Assembly: GCA_016212935.1 (NCBI GenBank)
Contig: JACRDE010000395.1
Coordinates: 1-37,447, forward strand
Direction: 5' to 3'
Origin: Desulfomonile tiedjei
Lineage (GTDB): Bacteria > Desulfobacterota > Desulfomonilia > Desulfomonilales > Desulfomonilaceae
DNA length: 37,447 bases
Of the stretch, positions 1 through 7,920 are shown piece after piece. The notes beneath the pieces are model-generated. The model did no database searches, had not been told where the DNA came from, and saw only the letters and a list, made by a program, of their open reading frames with translations. Positions within the stretch are counted from its first letter, which is position 1. Each line of letters begins with the position of its first letter. The position numbers and the translations under genes were made by a program.

Positions 1-1697
1 CAGCACAGTTGTTGGACGTGAGAGTTGCCGCTGTAGCAGGAGGAACATTCCATTCTACCGGGAACATGCTTCTGAGGAGATACGCATCACTGCTGGGCTT
101 TGAGTCCTCGTTTTCCATCATGGACCAGGGGGACTCGCTGGAAGCTCTGGATCATGTGAAGAAGAGCCTCAATCCGCCTATAGGAGATGCAAAAGGATTT
201 CCCAAGACTCGCACCATCGCGGAGATAATCACTCGGTCGGTGGGGTCTTCGTGCAGCATCGCGGAGTCTTTGAAGAAGCGCTATCCCCATTTCGAGGAAT
301 ACGCGCCTGAAATAGAAAGGATACTGAATCAATACGAACAACACAAGAAATCCAATAATCTCATGGATTATGACGACCTGCTCGTGAACATGATTCGTCT
401 CCTGGAGGAGCATGAGAAAGTCAGGGAGGACGTGTCCACAAAATGGCAATACGTTCTTGTGGACGAATATCAGGACACTAATCGTCTCCAGGCAAAGATA
501 GTGAGGCTGCTTGCCTACACCCACGACAACGTGATGGTCGTGGGTGATGATTCCCAGAGCATCTATTCCTTCAGGGGCGCTGATTTTACTCACATTATGG
601 AATTCCCGAAGATTTTCCAAGGCTCAAGAATTATCAGACTCGAGGAAAATTACAGAAGCACCGCTCCCATACTTACGGTAACGAACAGCATAATCGAAAG
701 AGCTGCAATGGGATACCCCAAGAGGCTTTTCACGAGGAAAAGCGGCGGACCTCTGCCCATACAAGCTAGAGCGTCTACTGAACGTGAACAGAGCAGGTTC
801 GTCCTGCAATGCGTGAAAGAACTTCACGAGCATGGGGTTCCTTTGTCGGAAGTGGCGGTGCTTTTCCGCGCCGGCTTTCATTCGTTCGATCTGGAAAGCG
901 AGCTTACGCGCAACAACATAACGTTCGTCAAGTACGGCGGCTTTAAGTTCCTGGAAAGCTTGCATATAAAGGACGTGGTCGCACATTTGAGAATAATCAT
1001 CAATCCCAAAGACCGCCTGAGCTGGATCCGGATTCTCAGACTGCTGCCAGGCATTGGGGATAAGACGGCCCTTCAGCTTGCCGGTAGAATAGTGGAAGCA
1101 GGCGTTCCCAAGACCGCTTCAGAGCTGACTGGTAAGCCGCAGAAGTATTCCGAGTCACTGGGAAAGCTAGTCGACCTGATTAATGAACTCGACGCGGATA
1201 CCGGTCCTATATCCCACAAGGTCGAACTCATAAACCATTACTACTTTCCCTTCTTGAAGGAAAAATACGACAACTACCCCAAACGGATGCGTGACCTGGA
1301 CTATCTGGCCGACCTCACGACTGGCTATAAGAGCTTGAACAGATTTCTGAACGACATGGCATTGGAGCCTCCGGATGAAGAAAAAACCAACGGTTACGGC
1401 AAGCAGGACGCTCTTGTTCTCTCTACCATACACTCGGCGAAAGGCCTGGAGTGGCACACTGTGATTCTGATCTGGGCGGCAGAAGGGCGAATTCCTTCAC
1501 CCATGGCCATCGGTTCGCCGGAAGACCTAGAGGAAGAACGCAGACTTCTTTATGTGGCCACTACTAGGGCGAAGCACAATCTGGTGGTGGTCGCGCCCCA
1601 CATGGCTCTGGATCGTCAGAAGGGGCATGTGCCGGTGAAACTGTCCAGGTTTGTTGAAGAAATTCCGCAGGAGTACTTCCGCACTCACTCCGTTTAG
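1..1697 (+). CDS. UvrD/PcrA-type superfamily 1 DNA helicase, 5' end outside window
   Basis: ATP-dependent 3'-5' DNA helicase of the UvrD/Rep/PcrA family, acting in repair or replication restart. The reading frame is open to the left edge, so the N-terminus with the Walker A motif is missing. Visible SF1 motifs in order are GTFHS (motif Ib region), VLVDEYQDTN (motif II, DExx box) near nt 453-482, VVGDDSQSIYSFRGA (motif III), LEENYRST (motif IV), LSTIHSAKGLEW (motif V) and EERRLLYVATTRAKHNL (motif VI). The stretch LLPGIGDKTA lies in the 2B subdomain. About 565 residues remain, so the whole protein is probably 640-700 aa, slightly short for PcrA. It lacks a clear PcrA C-terminal extension. Exact orthology (UvrD, PcrA or Rep) cannot be settled from this fragment. 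Stop codon TAG at 1695-1697. Confidence 0.93.
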   Translation, partial: AQLLDVRVAAVAGGTFHSTGNMLLRRYASLLGFESSFSIMDQGDSLEALDHVKKSLNPPIGDAKGFPKTRTIAEIITRSVGSSCSIAESLKKRYPHFEEYAPEIERILNQYEQHKKSNNLMDYDDLLVNMIRLLEEHEKVREDVSTKWQYVLVDEYQDTNRLQAKIVRLLAYTHDNVMVVGDDSQSIYSFRGADFTHIMEFPKIFQGSRIIRLEENYRSTAPILTVTNSIIERAAMGYPKRLFTRKSGGPLPIQARASTEREQSRFVLQCVKELHEHGVPLSEVAVLFRAGFHSFDLESELTRNNITFVKYGGFKFLESLHIKDVVAHLRIIINPKDRLSWIRILRLLPGIGDKTALQLAGRIVEAGVPKTASELTGKPQKYSESLGKLVDLINELDADTGPISHKVELINHYYFPFLKEKYDNYPKRMRDLDYLADLTTGYKSLNRFLNDMALEPPDEEKTNGYGKQDALVLSTIHSAKGLEWHTVILIWAAEGRIPSPMAIGSPEDLEEERRLLYVATTRAKHNLVVVAPHMALDRQKGHVPVKLSRFVEEIPQEYFRTHSV

Positions 1698-1734
1698 AAG
1701 TCGCTGCAAGCCTTCAGTCGCGTGGTGCAAACTG

Positions 1735-1822
1735 TAATTGCGAGAAACGAAGTGCCGAAGCAATCTTTCCCTTTTTATGGCCCTCAACTCAATGAGATTG
1801 CTTCCCTGCGCTCAAAATGACA
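1735..1822. repeat. Imperfect inverted-repeat intergenic element (REP/MITE-like)
   Basis: The left arm (about 1736-1766) reads ATTGCGAG...CGAAGCAATCT. The right arm (about 1791-1822) reads AATGAGATTGCTTCCC...GCTCAAAATGAC, which is its diverged reverse complement. The centre is pyrimidine-rich. A second copy with the same arm sequence lies at 19947-20022. Arms of the type 'ATTGCGAGC...GAAGCAATCTC' recur between genes of several deltaproteobacteria, as I recall it. It could fold into a long hairpin when transcribed downstream of the helicase gene. Confidence 0.6.
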
Positions 1823-1885
1823 GCATCCCAGCCGAGCGTCCTTCCCGCCCACTAGTGAGTGGTTACAAATTGCGGCCGAAGGGCC

Positions 1886-1914
1886 TTGACATTCTACCGC
1901 TGGCCAAATACTCT
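1886..1914 (+). promoter_or_regulatory. Candidate sigma-70 promoter for tRNA-Ser
   Basis: A perfect -35 box TTGACA (1886-1891) is followed after 17 nt by TACTCT (1909-1914), which matches the -10 consensus only at 3 of 6 positions. The predicted start falls about 10 nt before the mature tRNA. The position supports it more than the -10 box does. Confidence 0.45.
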
Positions 1915-1932
1915 AGTGGGATCGACCTCCGC

Positions 1933-2025
1933 GGAGAGATGACCGAGAGGCCGAAGGTGCTCGCCTGCTAAGCGAGTGTAGGGCGTAGAGCCTTACCGAG
2001 GGTTCGAATCCCTCTCTCTCCGCCA
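1933..2025 (+). tRNA. tRNA-Ser(GCU)
   Basis: A cloverleaf can be drawn by hand. The acceptor stem GGAGAGA (1933-1939) pairs with TCTCTCC (2015-2021). The anticodon stem CTCGC/GCGAG encloses the loop CTGCTAA with anticodon GCT at 1967-1969. A long variable arm typical of class II tRNA-Ser follows, then the T-arm GAGGG-TTCGAAT-CCCTC (1998-2014). The discriminator base is G (2022) and CCA is encoded at 2023-2025. It reads serine codons AGC and AGU. Confidence 0.97.
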
Positions 2026-2050
2026 TTCCTCTCACCTCGAGTTCTCCTTT

Positions 2051-2593
2051 TCAGCGAAAGAGAATCAGACTGACGATCACGGCAGCGACTACTCCTGCAG
2101 CATCCGCCAGTAATCCCGCGTGGACCGCATATCGAACACGAGTTACAGAAACAGCCCCAAAATATACAGCTACCACGTAAAGCGTCGTCTCAGTGCAGCC
2201 TGTAATCACGGAAGCCAATCGAGCTTCATAAGAGTCTGCACCGCGGCTCGAGATGATCCCCCCAAGGATCCCCAGTGACGCGCTTCCGGAAAGCGGTCTC
2301 ATAAGGCTCAGGCTCACCACGTCTGGAGTCAGCCCAAGGCTCTTCATGAAATCGGGGAAGGCAGCGGAAATCATGTCCATGGCGCCAGAGGCCCGAAACA
2401 TCCCCACAGCCACAAGTATGGCGACAAGGTAGGGAATAATACGGACAGCGACCTCGAACCCCTCCCGCGCTCCTGTAACGAATGTCTCGTATACCTTTAC
2501 GCCTTTGAAATAACCGTAAACCGGAATTCCTACCAAGAAAGACAGGAAGACTATATTGGAAGCTATTGAAACAAATCCAGGCAACCCGTCCAT
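2051..2593 (-). CDS. spmB: Spore maturation protein B-like membrane protein
   Basis: Integral membrane protein of the nucleoside-recognition (Gate, PF07670) family, 180 aa, close to the usual SpmB length. It has several hydrophobic segments, including one at the N-terminus (about residues 8-28), one near residues 53-68 and one at the C-terminus. The conserved stretch with MRPLSGSASLG lies near residues 98-108. Its ATG at 2593 is preceded by GAGG at good spacing, and the gene begins 2 nt after the spmA stop, so the pair is surely co-transcribed and probably translationally coupled. In Bacillus SpmA/SpmB are needed for spore core dehydration. Related pairs occur in non-spore-forming proteobacteria, where the substrate is unknown. 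Function here is inferred as transport, with the substrate not assigned. Confidence 0.85.
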   Translation of the reverse strand: MDGLPGFVSIASNIVFLSFLVGIPVYGYFKGVKVYETFVTGAREGFEVAVRIIPYLVAILVAVGMFRASGAMDMISAAFPDFMKSLGLTPDVVSLSLMRPLSGSASLGILGGIISSRGADSYEARLASVITGCTETTLYVVAVYFGAVSVTRVRYAVHAGLLADAAGVVAAVIVSLILFR

Positions 2594-2595
2594 GA

Positions 2596-3198
2596 TCAGC
2601 CTCGATCCTTGTCTTCGCGAAATCTACGCATCCTGGATAAGAATTTCGCAGAGAGAACTCCTGTTACGGTGGATACAATCGTGGCCAACAGGGCAGGAAA
2701 GACTATTATCGTGGGGTCGGAAGATCCACCTGCGGCCAAAAGTGCTATGGCTCCGGCAGGGACAAGCTGTAAGCTTGACGTGTTAATGGCCAGGAACATG
2801 CACATGGAATCCGTGGCGGTATCTTTGCGGGCGTTAAGGGAGTCAAGATCCTTCATGGCCCTGATCCCCAGGGGGGTAGCCGCGTTGTTTAGCCCAAGCA
2901 TGTTCGCGACCATGTTCATTGCCATGCTCCCCATAGCCGGGTGATCGCGAGGTATCTCCGGGAACAGATACCTCATTATGGGTGCGATTGCCCTTGTGAT
3001 CAGCTCAACGAGACCGCTTTCTTCGGCTATTTTCATTATGCCCAGCCAGAGCGCCATGACGCCAGTAAATCCGAGGGCCATCTTGAAAGCCGATTCAGCG
3101 CTTTCAGTGACCGCAGGTACTATGTCCTTCAGATGGCCGGTGAACACTGACACGACAACAGACCCCACCAGCAGTACAAGCCAGATGACGTTCAACAC
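2596..3198 (-). CDS. spmA: Spore maturation protein A-like membrane protein
   Basis: Partner of the SpmB-like protein, 200 aa, also a nucleoside-recognition (Gate) domain membrane protein. The sequence shows an N-terminal membrane helix, a segment with MALGFTGVMALWLG, the family signature around NMLGLNNAATPLGIRAM (about residues 98-114), and a hydrophobic stretch before a basic C-terminal tail (RMRRFREDKDRG). The start is a GTG at 3198 with GAGGGGTG about 7 nt upstream. It is first in the spmA-spmB order, as in other bacteria. Orthology to SpmA is well supported. The biological role outside sporulation is not known. Confidence 0.85.
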   Translation of the reverse strand: MLNVIWLVLLVGSVVVSVFTGHLKDIVPAVTESAESAFKMALGFTGVMALWLGIMKIAEESGLVELITRAIAPIMRYLFPEIPRDHPAMGSMAMNMVANMLGLNNAATPLGIRAMKDLDSLNARKDTATDSMCMFLAINTSSLQLVPAGAIALLAAGGSSDPTIIVFPALLATIVSTVTGVLSAKFLSRMRRFREDKDRG

Positions 3199-3261
3199 GG
3201 CAATTCACCCCTCTTGCTCAGGTTGACGGTCAAACCAAAGGCCGTCCAATTCGGTCGGATA

Positions 3262-4401
3262 TTACGCCCTGCTTTTTATGAAGGAAACACTGGATAGCGG
3301 AATGGTGTAAAGATCGCTCCCTGCTTCAACGCCGATCAGACCGTTCTCGTTCCACATAAGAACGCCGTTGATGAGTGTTTCTGAACCGATCAAAGAGATC
3401 TCTACCTCGGTTTTGGTGGAAGACAGTTTTTCGAGAATGCTGCTTGTGGTGGCAACCGAAGTGGACGTAACGCGTCCCATCGTGGTGGTGACCGGAGGGG
3501 ACTCCACTGAGGTAACCACATCAGATTCGATCTCCGGTTCGTAATCCTCATCGGGCCCAGGCGGCAGAGGGCCGTCCGCAACCACGCTGCCAGTCATGGA
3601 AATATCATCGATGAGTTCATCGATAATCGTCTCGTCCAATACGAGAGAGTCTTCCAGAGACTGGCCTGCCAAAGGCGCGCCACCCTGGCTACGGGGATCC
3701 TGAGATCTTTCCTCGGAGAACCCGGGGGGAGCAGAAGCGGGCTTGGGTGCAGGCCTAGGAGACGGGGGGACAACAACTCGCTGCCCAAGATTCTCAAAAT
3801 CCTGGAGAGTGTATCTGAAGTTAGGGTTTATAAACTTTACGTCGCAATTGACCGGCTTTCCAGGCACTTTGGTGTTTACGGTCTCGGGCAGGCGCAGCAC
3901 TGTGTCCAAGCTCACATCAGTATCGCATTGCAGATGATCGCTGATGGTGCGCAGGATTTTTTCAATTTTCTCGATGTCCGTGACTTCCGTCACCTGCTTC
4001 AGCAGCCAGTAGAGATGCGCTCCCCTGCCTGATTCAACGATGATGGACGGGGCCCTAGGAAAACTCCGGATCGCCTTTGCAGCTTGCTGAGGACCTTCGT
4101 AGAAGACTCTCTTGTCTTCGTGGCCCTCCGATCCGATATCCAGATCGGCCCAAAGCGCCACTAGGTAGTGAATGTGCTCTTTCTCGGCTTTCATTCGTTC
4201 CCTGGGGCAGATACCGAAATAGACGTCCCTTTCTTCTCCGTAGTGCTCTTTGGCCAGAATCTCTATATTCGGAAAGTAACGGGTGCTCATTTTGGGATCG
4301 CCGCGCTTTACGCTCTTTACCAGAATGAAGCCTCTGTGCTCCTTGTAGTAAGGTGAGAACAGAGCCTCAAGAAAGTCCTTGCGCGTGAATTTGGCGATCA
4401 T
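3262..4401 (-). CDS. RepB-like primase-polymerase domain protein with Hfq/Sm-like C-terminal domain
   Basis: Protein of 379 aa with three parts. Residues 1-205 resemble RepB-like archaeo-eukaryotic primases of plasmids and phages. They contain a D-x-D metal site in WADLDIG (D86, D88), the nucleotide-binding GRGAHLYW motif (G125-W132) and the late motif LRLPETVNTKVPG (169-181) matching the R-x-P-x-T-x-N-x-K pattern. Residues 206-325 are a Pro/Ser/Thr/Asp-rich, probably disordered linker. Residues 322-377 match the Sm/Hfq pattern: an N-terminal helix, VEISLIG, ETLINGVLMW (G346) and DLYTIPLSSVSFI in the Sm2 position. Start ATG has AAGGG 7 nt upstream. No helicase, replication initiator or mobility gene is adjacent. 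Primase family assignment is fairly sure. The Sm-like domain is my inference from the pattern. Role could be primer synthesis, repair synthesis or an RNA-linked process. Confidence 0.7.
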   Translation of the reverse strand: MIAKFTRKDFLEALFSPYYKEHRGFILVKSVKRGDPKMSTRYFPNIEILAKEHYGEERDVYFGICPRERMKAEKEHIHYLVALWADLDIGSEGHEDKRVFYEGPQQAAKAIRSFPRAPSIIVESGRGAHLYWLLKQVTEVTDIEKIEKILRTISDHLQCDTDVSLDTVLRLPETVNTKVPGKPVNCDVKFINPNFRYTLQDFENLGQRVVVPPSPRPAPKPASAPPGFSEERSQDPRSQGGAPLAGQSLEDSLVLDETIIDELIDDISMTGSVVADGPLPPGPDEDYEPEIESDVVTSVESPPVTTTMGRVTSTSVATTSSILEKLSSTKTEVEISLIGSETLINGVLMWNENGLIGVEAGSDLYTIPLSSVSFIKSRA

Positions 4402-4508
4402 GAAGAACCCTTGTAACCTGTAATTAGAAAGGAAATTTGCCGACCATTCTATTATTGGACGGACAAAAAGTCAATATTACGCTGCGTTCAGGGCCCGATA
4501 GAATGGCG

Positions 4509-5921
4509 TCATCCCTCTTTGGTCTTCTTCTTGGCGGTGCCTTGTTCTTTCTTCTCTTCCGTCAGGTGGCTTTTTTGTTTGGCTTTAGAGAGATTATCCT
4601 GGATTACTTTATTGTTGGGAACGAGTTTCGCTGCCTTCGTCAGCAGGTCCGTCTCTTGCTTGTGGTCCCCCCTTTTCCCGAGGATTACCGCATAATCATT
4701 GTATGCCAGGGCGAGATCGTCCTTTATTTCTGCGCTGGAAGGAACCAATTTATGGGCCTTCTGAAGCAATCGGATCTCTTCCTCATGTTTTCCTGCTTCT
4801 CCGCTTTTCAGACCCTCGTTGTGATAGGCCGCTGCCAAGTTGGCCTGGACCGTTTTGTTGTTCGGATCGATCTTCGCCGCTTTTTCCAGTATGTCCGCTG
4901 CCTTGGAAAACGCTCCATGTTTGGCTTCGGCCACCGCCTTTTCAATCAATAGACGACTTAAATTGCCTATTGTGGACTGGTTGTTTGGATCCAGTTTCAA
5001 AGACGATTCGAGAAGCGCAATGCGGTCTGTCGGTCTTATATCCGAGTTTTCGGAAACAGCATAGTTGTTGTATGCAGCGGCAAGATTAGTCTTCGTGATC
5101 GAATCTCCGGGGAGAAGGTCCAATGATTCTTTCAACAAGGCGATCTGAGCCGTCGTGTTACCTTCTTTTCCCTTAATTACAGCCAGGTTGGACATTGAGC
5201 GCGCCAGATGCTCAGTGATCATAGGATCTTTTGGGGAGAGCTTCAGAGCGGCTTTTAGAAGCTCCGTTTCTTCCTGATGCCCCCCTGCTCTTCCCTTTTC
5301 CACTGCCACGTTGTAGTAAGCCGTGGCCAGGTTTTTCTTTATTTTTGAATTGGCAGGGTCCAGCGACAACGCTCTCTCGAGTTCTTCGAGTTCCTGTTCA
5401 TGGCTTCCGGTTTTGCCTTTTGTCACCCCCGCGTTGTTGAGCAAGGCGGCCAGAATCTTACGGGCCGCCGCGTTTTCAGGCTCCAGTTCCACTACTTTTT
5501 TCAACGCGGCTGTCTTCTGTTCAAGCGGTATCTTCTCTTCGGGAGCAGCGGCCGCCTGAAGTGTCCCATGAATGAAATTGGCCGTTATATCTTTGTCGTC
5601 CGGGGTGAGTTCCCTGGCTTTGGTAAGAGATCTCAGGGCATCTCTGATATTTCCTTCACGGTTGGATTTCAGTCCTAAATTATTGTACGCGACCGCAAGT
5701 ACGCTCTTGTACTTACTGTTTTGAGGTTCCAATTTAACTGCTTTTTCGAGCGCCTCAACCGCTTCGGAAATGCTTTCCCTGGACAGGAGATGACTGCCCC
5801 TAAAGAAGGCGTTTTCAGCCTGCACAGAGTCAGAGGCATCTTCCCCCCAGGCAATAGAACAACAAACAAGTAGTAAAAAGGGAATAATACCGACACTTCT
5901 AGGAATTACACATGAGATCAT
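4509..5921 (-). CDS. Exported tandem TPR-like repeat protein
   Basis: Predicted secreted or periplasmic protein of 470 aa. I place the start at the ATG at 5921 (MISCVIPRS), because GAGAGG lies 6 nt upstream and a normal signal peptide follows (hydrophobic IIPFLLLVCCSIAWG, likely cut before ED). The open frame extends 12 codons further to 5957. After the signal peptide comes an unbroken array of ten TPR-like units, each exactly 41 residues. The tail is Lys/Glu-rich and charged. TPR arrays bind partner proteins, but the partner is unknown. It lies divergent to the ABC cluster and downstream of nothing obviously related. No lipobox is convincing, although two cysteines occur in the signal peptide. 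Confidence 0.85.
   Translation of the reverse strand: MISCVIPRSVGIIPFLLLVCCSIAWGEDASDSVQAENAFFRGSHLLSRESISEAVEALEKAVKLEPQNSKYKSVLAVAYNNLGLKSNREGNIRDALRSLTKARELTPDDKDITANFIHGTLQAAAAPEEKIPLEQKTAALKKVVELEPENAAARKILAALLNNAGVTKGKTGSHEQELEELERALSLDPANSKIKKNLATAYYNVAVEKGRAGGHQEETELLKAALKLSPKDPMITEHLARSMSNLAVIKGKEGNTTAQIALLKESLDLLPGDSITKTNLAAAYNNYAVSENSDIRPTDRIALLESSLKLDPNNQSTIGNLSRLLIEKAVAEAKHGAFSKAADILEKAAKIDPNNKTVQANLAAAYHNEGLKSGEAGKHEEEIRLLQKAHKLVPSSAEIKDDLALAYNDYAVILGKRGDHKQETDLLTKAAKLVPNNKVIQDNLSKAKQKSHLTEEKKEQGTAKKKTKEG
4578..5807 (-). repeat. Ten tandem 41-residue (123-bp) TPR-like coding repeats
   Basis: Counting from FFRGSHLLSR, the protein divides into ten consecutive units of exactly 41 residues with no insertion or deletion. 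The shared pattern is N-x-A-V-x-x-G-K-x-G-x-H near positions 2-13, E-x-x-LL-x-KA at 16-23, L-x-P-x-N at 26-30 and NLA-x-AY at 36-41. A normal TPR is 34 residues, so each unit carries seven extra residues. The units have diverged in DNA sequence, so this is an old protein-level array rather than a recent DNA duplication. Confidence 0.85.
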
Positions 5922-6099
5922 CGCAGACCTCTCAAAATTGTTGGAGCGTTTCCGCAAGCATTTATCACAATATCATGAGCAGCTCTTCGGGTCAATTGTT
6001 AAACGGTTTCATTTAGATCCGTCAGAATCCTATCTGTGACACTGCGGAAATTGAAACCGACATTATCGCTTACCATGTCGACGCGTTTCCGATCAGCTC

Positions 6100-6127
6100 T
6101 TGACAAATCCGGTTGTATGGGTAAAAG
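6100..6127 (+). promoter_or_regulatory. Candidate sigma-70 promoter of the Gld-type ABC operon
   Basis: TTGACA at 6100-6105 is followed after 16 nt by TAAAAG (6122-6127), which matches 4 of 6 positions of the -10 box. The ATPase start codon lies about 36 nt further on, preceded by AAGGAG. It sits in the 240-bp divergent region between the TPR gene and the ABC operon. Confidence 0.35.
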
Positions 6128-6163
6128 GAAGCTTTTGACAGAGAGCGTTAAGGAGCATAGCCG

Positions 6164-7150
6164 ATGATCGAAGTGGAAGGCCTGACCAAATACTACGGAC
6201 GGCTGGCGGCCATCAGGGGCGTTAATTTTCGCGTAGAATCCGGCGAAATAGTGGGTTTTCTCGGGCCAAACGGCGCGGGGAAAACCAGCACGATGAGAAT
6301 ACTTACGTGCTTCTCACCAGCTTCCGCCGGAGTTGCGCGCATTCTCGGAATGGACACCCGCGAGGACTCCATGAAGATCCGACAAAAAGTGGGTTACGTT
6401 CCTGAGAACGTCCCTCTCTACGAATGGATGCGCGTGAGAAATTACCTCGAGTTCGTGGCTCGAGCGAAACGGGTTTCTGCTTCGGATCGGTCCGCGGAAA
6501 TCAATCGCGTGGCTGAATCCGTGGGACTGGATCAGGTGATGGACAAGCTGATTCGATCCCTGTCCAAGGGCTATCGGCAAAGAGTGGGATTGGCTCAGGC
6601 GTTGCTGGGAAATCCGCCCATATTGATACTGGATGAGCCCACCATCGGCCTGGATCCAAAGCAGATACGAGAAATAAGACAGCTCATAAAAAGCTTCTCT
6701 CACAACAGGACCGTGATCCTGTCGACTCACATTCTCCCCGAAGTGAGCCAGGTTTGCGACCGCGTGATCATAATCAACAAGGGGTCCATTGTTGCTGAGG
6801 ATTCACCGTCGAACCTTATGAAAAGCCACGGCAAGTTTTCCAGGGCCCGGGTCGTAGTGAGGGCGCCGGACGCCGAGGCAACCGAACTGTTCTCAGGACT
6901 TCCAGGAGTTCATTCCGCGCATTCTGTTGCTCCCGCGGAAAACGATGAAGTGGCGGTAACCGTGGAATCCTCACCTGATATCGATGTCCGGCCAGCCCTG
7001 GCTCGGGCAGTGATGGAAAAGGGATGGGATCTCCTGGAACTGCGCAGCCTTCAGGTAAGCCTTGAGGACGTGTTTATAGATTTGATCACTGAAGAAACTG
7101 AAGACCAGGGGGCCCCGGAGGACCAGGAGCGCAAGGAGGAGACTGCATGA
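6164..7150 (+). CDS. Gld-type ABC transporter ATP-binding protein
   Basis: ATPase subunit of 328 aa for an ABC-2 type export system. Visible motifs are Walker A GPNGAGKTST (near residues 34-43), the signature LSKGYRQRVGLAQ, Walker B ILILDEPTIGLD, and the H-loop in ILSTHILPE. The C-terminal 90 residues form the extension common in ATPases of this class (GldA, NatA and related). It opens a plus-strand operon: its stop overlaps the start of the permease gene by 4 nt (ATGA at 7147-7150). The gene order ATPase, permease, GldG-like, DUF4340 is the widespread gliding-associated-type set, also found in many bacteria that do not glide. Cargo is unknown. Confidence 0.92.
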   Translation: MIEVEGLTKYYGRLAAIRGVNFRVESGEIVGFLGPNGAGKTSTMRILTCFSPASAGVARILGMDTREDSMKIRQKVGYVPENVPLYEWMRVRNYLEFVARAKRVSASDRSAEINRVAESVGLDQVMDKLIRSLSKGYRQRVGLAQALLGNPPILILDEPTIGLDPKQIREIRQLIKSFSHNRTVILSTHILPEVSQVCDRVIIINKGSIVAEDSPSNLMKSHGKFSRARVVVRAPDAEATELFSGLPGVHSAHSVAPAENDEVAVTVESSPDIDVRPALARAVMEKGWDLLELRSLQVSLEDVFIDLITEETEDQGAPEDQERKEETA

Positions 7151-7917
7151 CCGGATTGATTGCAGTGTTTCGCAAGGAGATGGCTGGTTTTTTTGTGTCG
7201 CCTGTGGCGTATTGCGTCATAGCGAGTTTCCTGTTTATTTTCGGCTTCTTTTTCTGGGCAAATATGTCCTTTATGAGTTTGGTGAGCCTCCAGGCGATGA
7301 ATAATCCAATGATAGCGGAACGCATCAACCTCACTGACATTGTGGTCAGGCCCTTGCTTCAGAACATGGGGATAGTTTTGCTTTTTTTGATTCCGTTGCT
7401 ATCCATGAGAGTATTTGCGGAGGAGAAGAAATCCGGGTCCATTGAATTGCTGCTCACCTACCCTATTTCGGACGCTGCTGTGGTGTTGGGAAAGTTTCTG
7501 GCAAGCGCTCTACTGTTATTGATTATGCTGCTTGCCACGTGGCCGTCCATGATCCTTTTGTTCGGGATCGGAGACCCTGATGCTGGAAACATGCTCACTG
7601 GTTATCTCGGGCTATTTCTTATGGGCGGTGCTTTCATGGCTCTCGGTGTTTTCGTTTCTTCCCTCACGGAAAACCAGATCATCTCCGGAGCATTGACCTT
7701 CGGAGCGGCCCTGCTTTTCTGGGTACTGAGCTGGAGTTCCACACTCGCCGGAGACCCTTGGGGAACAGTGCTGCGCCAGTTGTCCATACTTGAGCATCTC
7801 GAGTCCTTCTACAAAGGATTGATAAACGTGTCTGACCTTTCGTTTTTTGTGCTCTTTACGAGTTTTTTCCTCTTCATGACCTTTCGGTCTCTGGAAACCT
7901 ACAGGTGGAGGGGGTAA
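7147..7917 (+). CDS. Gld-type ABC-2 permease (GldF-like)
   Basis: Membrane permease of 256 aa with about six hydrophobic segments, paired with the upstream ATPase. The first lies near residues 15-40 (VAYCVIASFLFIFGFFFW), and later ones include VLLFLIPLLSMRVFAEE followed by the cytoplasmic KKSGSIELLLTYPIS loop. The latter is a conserved ABC-2 permease feature, the E-loop region that faces the ATPase. The start codon overlaps the ATPase stop, and only 3 nt separate its stop from the GldG-like gene. It would form the channel of the system. Assignment to the GldF/NosY-like group rests on the ELLLTYP region and the neighbours. Confidence 0.9.
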   Translation: MTGLIAVFRKEMAGFFVSPVAYCVIASFLFIFGFFFWANMSFMSLVSLQAMNNPMIAERINLTDIVVRPLLQNMGIVLLFLIPLLSMRVFAEEKKSGSIELLLTYPISDAAVVLGKFLASALLLLIMLLATWPSMILLFGIGDPDAGNMLTGYLGLFLMGGAFMALGVFVSSLTENQIISGALTFGAALLFWVLSWSSTLAGDPWGTVLRQLSILEHLESFYKGLINVSDLSFFVLFTSFFLFMTFRSLETYRWRG

Positions 7918-7920
7918 ACA

